This document shows, piece by piece, positions 34,438 through 35,938 of a stretch of 35,938 bases of DNA. Source of the stretch: Stramenopiles sp. TOSAG23-6. Lineage: Eukaryota; Sar. Position 1 is the stretch's first letter. Each line of letters opens with the position of its first letter. The position numbers and the translations under genes were made by a program. Under the pieces are notes generated by a model. The model was not told the DNA's origin. It saw nothing but the letters and a program-made list of their open reading frames with translations, and made no database searches. Location of the stretch: positions 1 through 35,938 of the forward strand of contig LT635942.1 in the NCBI GenBank assembly GCA_900128565.1, written 5' to 3'.

Positions 34438-35161
34438 ATGCAACACTTTCTAACTTTCATTGTTTACGCCTCCATCATTCAAGGAACATTTTCATGCACT
34501 AATTATATGGTTACCAGAGGTGCATCAAATGATAATAGTACCATTGTGGCGTACAATTCTGATGGGTTTTCTCTATTTGGGTATCTTAAACACTTGCCAG
34601 CACAAGAATATGTCCCAGGAACTTTACGTGATGTGTATGACTTTACAAGTGGCAAATTTTTGGGTTCAATTCCAGAAGTATCGGCTACGTATAATGTGGT
34701 TGGTAACACAAATTCGGAAGGCCTTTCGATAGCAGAAACAACTTTTGATGGAATCGAAAAACTTGCAGAACCATTTCCTGGATCCATACTTGACTATTAT
34801 TCTTTAATGTGGATCACTCTTCAACGTACAAAAACTGCTCGTGAAGCAATCGCGACTATGGACATTTTAACTAGTAAATATGGATATGCGTCGACCGGAG
34901 AGTCATTTTCAATAGCAGATACGAAAGAAGTTTGGATCATGGAAATGATTGGTCGTGGGTTACATGAAAAAGGTACTGTTTGGGTGGCTAGAAAAATTCC
35001 TAATGGCGCCATCTCCGGCCATGCAAATCAGGCACGTATAGAATCCTTTCCTCTCAATTCCACAGATACTCTTTATTCTTCTGATATTTTTGAATTTTCT
35101 AAAAGGAACAATCTCACTGCACAAAATCTACCCAATTCAGAATTTAACTTTGCTCAAACAT
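34438..35161 (+). CDS. Secreted peptidase family C69 (dipeptidase-like), exon 1
   Basis: The ATG at 34438 is followed by a short signal peptide and then Cys20 (codon 34495-34497), starting the string CTNYMVTRGASNDNSTIVAYN. In family C69 Ntn-hydrolases the Cys that becomes N-terminal after processing is the nucleophile, and C-T-x-x...G-S-T-I-x-A-x-N-x-D is its usual context; here S-T-I-V-A-Y-N-S-D-G fits well. Other family strings are EVSATYNVVGNTNSEGLSIAETTF, ASTGESFSIADTKEVWIMEMIGR and a VWVARKIPNGAISGHANQARI strand. The exon ends F-A-Q-T at a T|GTATG donor. The protein probably cleaves small peptides in the secretory route, a vacuole or outside. The gene continues through three further exons and leaves the window. 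Confidence 0.88.
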
Positions 35162-35252
35162 GTATGCTTTATTTTTTTTTGGTATGAATTTTTTTTTCAT
35201 ACGAAATTTTGTACCTAACATTTTTTTTTTGAAATATTTTTTCAGAATACAT
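35162..35252 (+). other. Intron E, introner-like, non-AG 3' end (91 bp)
   Basis: It begins GTATGC after ACAT and ends CAGAATACAT. Removal gives A-Q-T-F-D-P-I-T, a family C69 string. Although a CAG lies 7 bases before the end, using it puts a stop codon right after the junction. The core at 35198-35219 is full consensus, including CTAAC. ACAT occurs on both sides, so the exact cut can slide by four bases. Confidence 0.85.
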
Positions 35253-35405
35253 TTGACCCTATCACCTCAATTGGTGCACGCGCATGTGACCTTAGGGTAT
35301 GGAATTTTTTTCGTTTAGCTCTAGGCAAACAAAAAGGCAGAAAATTTGCAGATAAATATCTCGAATATGTGAAAGGTTACAATTTAAGTAGACGAATGCC
35401 TCTAT
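35253..35405 (+). CDS. C69 peptidase, exon 2
   Basis: This 153-bp exon encodes F-D-P-I-T-S-I-G-A-R-A-C-D-L-R-V-W-N-F-F, the conserved FDP...GAR...RVW block of family C69, then a helix and S-R-R-M-P-L-Y. It is flanked by two near-identical introns. Confidence 0.85.
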
Positions 35406-35514
35406 GTATGTNGTATTTTTTTTTTAACAAAAAAATCGAATTTATTTTTCGTACGAAAATTTGTACCTAACAAATTTAAGTTTTTTTTTTTTGAAATATT
35501 TTTCAAAAATACAT
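35406..35514 (+). other. Intron F, introner-like (109 bp)
   Basis: It begins GTATGT after CTAT and ends AAAATACAT. Removal gives R-M-P-L-Y-V-Q-V-G, in frame. This is the one copy where a standard AAG acceptor nine bases further on would also keep the frame (P-L-F/V-G), so it does not discriminate. The core is at 35450-35471. One N lies at 35412 inside the intron. Confidence 0.75.
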
Positions 35515-35708
35515 ACGTACAAGTTGGTAATAATAAAGTGAGTGTCAATGATACGATGTGGGCGATGAGAGATCGATATCAAAACACGTGGTTTGATCAA
35601 AGTGGTCGTGATAAGCCCGACATTAGTGCAGGGCCATTCCATTCCCTAGTAAGAACAAGACCTTTAGCATTTGAATTGGGACAAAAAAAATATTCATTCG
35701 AAAGGAAT
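35515..35708 (+). CDS. C69 peptidase, exon 3
   Basis: This 194-bp exon encodes V-S-V-N-D-T-M-W-A-M-R-D-R-Y, followed by TWFD and AGPF and then RPLAFELGQKKYSFERN. These correspond to the family's D-x-x-x-x-M-R-D-H-Y, A-G-P and F-E-R blocks. It ends exactly at AAT|GTATGT. Confidence 0.85.
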
Positions 35709-35813
35709 GTATGTTTTATTTTTTTTTTTTTTGTATGAATTTATTTTTTATAGTAAATTTTGTACCTAACAAATTTTAGGGTTTTTTTTTTGAAATATTT
35801 TTCCAAAATACAT
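35709..35813 (+). other. Intron G, introner-like, non-AG 3' end (105 bp)
   Basis: It begins GTATGT after GAAT and ends CAAAATACAT. Removal gives F-E-R-N-V-G-Y-Q-G-T-F-F, in line with the C69 family's FER...QTGF-FVAQ region. Later AG sites (35826, 35854) shift the frame and truncate. The core at 35749-35770 has a changed left arm but intact TGTACCTAAC. Confidence 0.88.
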
Positions 35814-35871
35814 GTTGGTTATCAAGGAACTTTTTTCAACTTTGTTGCCAATAGTCGTGGTCATTTTAAAT
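35814..35871 (+). CDS. C69 peptidase, exon 4 (58 bp)
   Basis: This short exon encodes V-G-Y-Q-G-T-F-F-N-F-V-A-N-S-R-G-H-F-K, matching the family's Q-x-G-x-x-F-V-A-x-x-R block. It is followed by another T|GTATGT donor. The C-terminal part of the enzyme lies to the right of the window. Confidence 0.82.
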
Positions 35872-35938
35872 GTATGTTTTATGTTTTTTCAAATTCGATT
35901 TTTTTTTCGTACGAAATTTCGTACCTAACGATTTTTTT
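35872..35938 (+). other. Intron H, introner-like, truncated by the window edge
   Basis: It begins GTATGT after AAAT. Sixty-seven bases are visible, including a perfect 16-bp palindrome GTACGAAATTTCGTAC at 35909-35924 followed by CTAAC. Its 3' end is not in the window. Confidence 0.8.

Noticed and set aside
35245-35252. CAG acceptor inside intron E (TTTTCAG before AATACAT).
   Set aside because: Using it creates a stop codon at the junction, whereas cutting after ATACAT restores the conserved C69 F-D-P string.
28209-35813. U12-type AT-AC introns, because some boundaries can be slid to AT...AC.
   Set aside because: The 5' sequence is (A)TGTATG rather than ATATCC, the branch-like site is TACCTAAC rather than TCCTTAAC, and introns A, B and D cannot be slid to AT...AC.
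1-35938. tRNA or rRNA genes, CRISPR arrays, prophage or bacterial operon signals.
   Set aside because: None were seen. The poly(T) introns, poly(A) signals and domain types are eukaryotic, and the repeats present are introns or protein repeats.

Overview
This is nuclear DNA of a eukaryote, most likely a marine protist. It is AT-rich, with standard stop codons, AATAAA-type poly(A) signals, poly(T)-rich introns and secreted or membrane proteins built from metazoan-like extracellular modules (PAN/apple, PA14, LamG, SRCR, LDLa, sushi, C-type lectin, VCBS, GCC2/GCC3). That domain mix is typical of stramenopile, alveolate and haptophyte giant surface proteins. I cannot place the lineage further from sequence alone.

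Layout. (1) From the left edge to 31555 (+) lies one enormous gene, open at its 5' end. Splicing five coding blocks and correcting three one-base frame breaks (near 1129, 2560 and 6838) gives at least 10,382 codons. The ectodomain is cysteine-rich and multi-modular and runs to about 28510. A first membrane helix follows, then an acidic cytosolic stretch with an internal duplication, then a multi-helix membrane region and a basic cytosolic tail. (2) 31556-31724 is a short convergent 3' intergenic region. (3) 31725-33596 (-) encodes a predicted secreted SKP1/BTB-like plus leucine-rich-repeat protein. (4) 33881-34150 (-) encodes a small SNARE-motif protein without a membrane anchor. (5) 34438 to the right edge (+) is a four-exon, incomplete gene for a secreted peptidase family C69 (dipeptidase-like) Ntn-hydrolase.

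The most notable signal is a family of eight related introns of about 90-110 bp: four in the giant gene and four in the C69 gene, the last one cut by the window edge. They begin T|GTAT(G/T) or T|GTACG. Most share a palindromic core of the type RTACGAAATTTTGTAC followed by CCTAAC, then GAAATATTTTTC. The seven complete ones end in AATACAT (AATATAT once) rather than AG. Reading-frame and conserved-motif continuity support removal up to that ATACAT. The termini are inverted repeats of each other. I interpret these as introner-type mobile introns with non-canonical 3' ends.

The sequence has ten isolated N positions, five of them within 200 bp of the LRR gene. This suggests a consensus from a mixed or low-coverage sample and is a reason to treat the three frame breaks as probable sequence errors.
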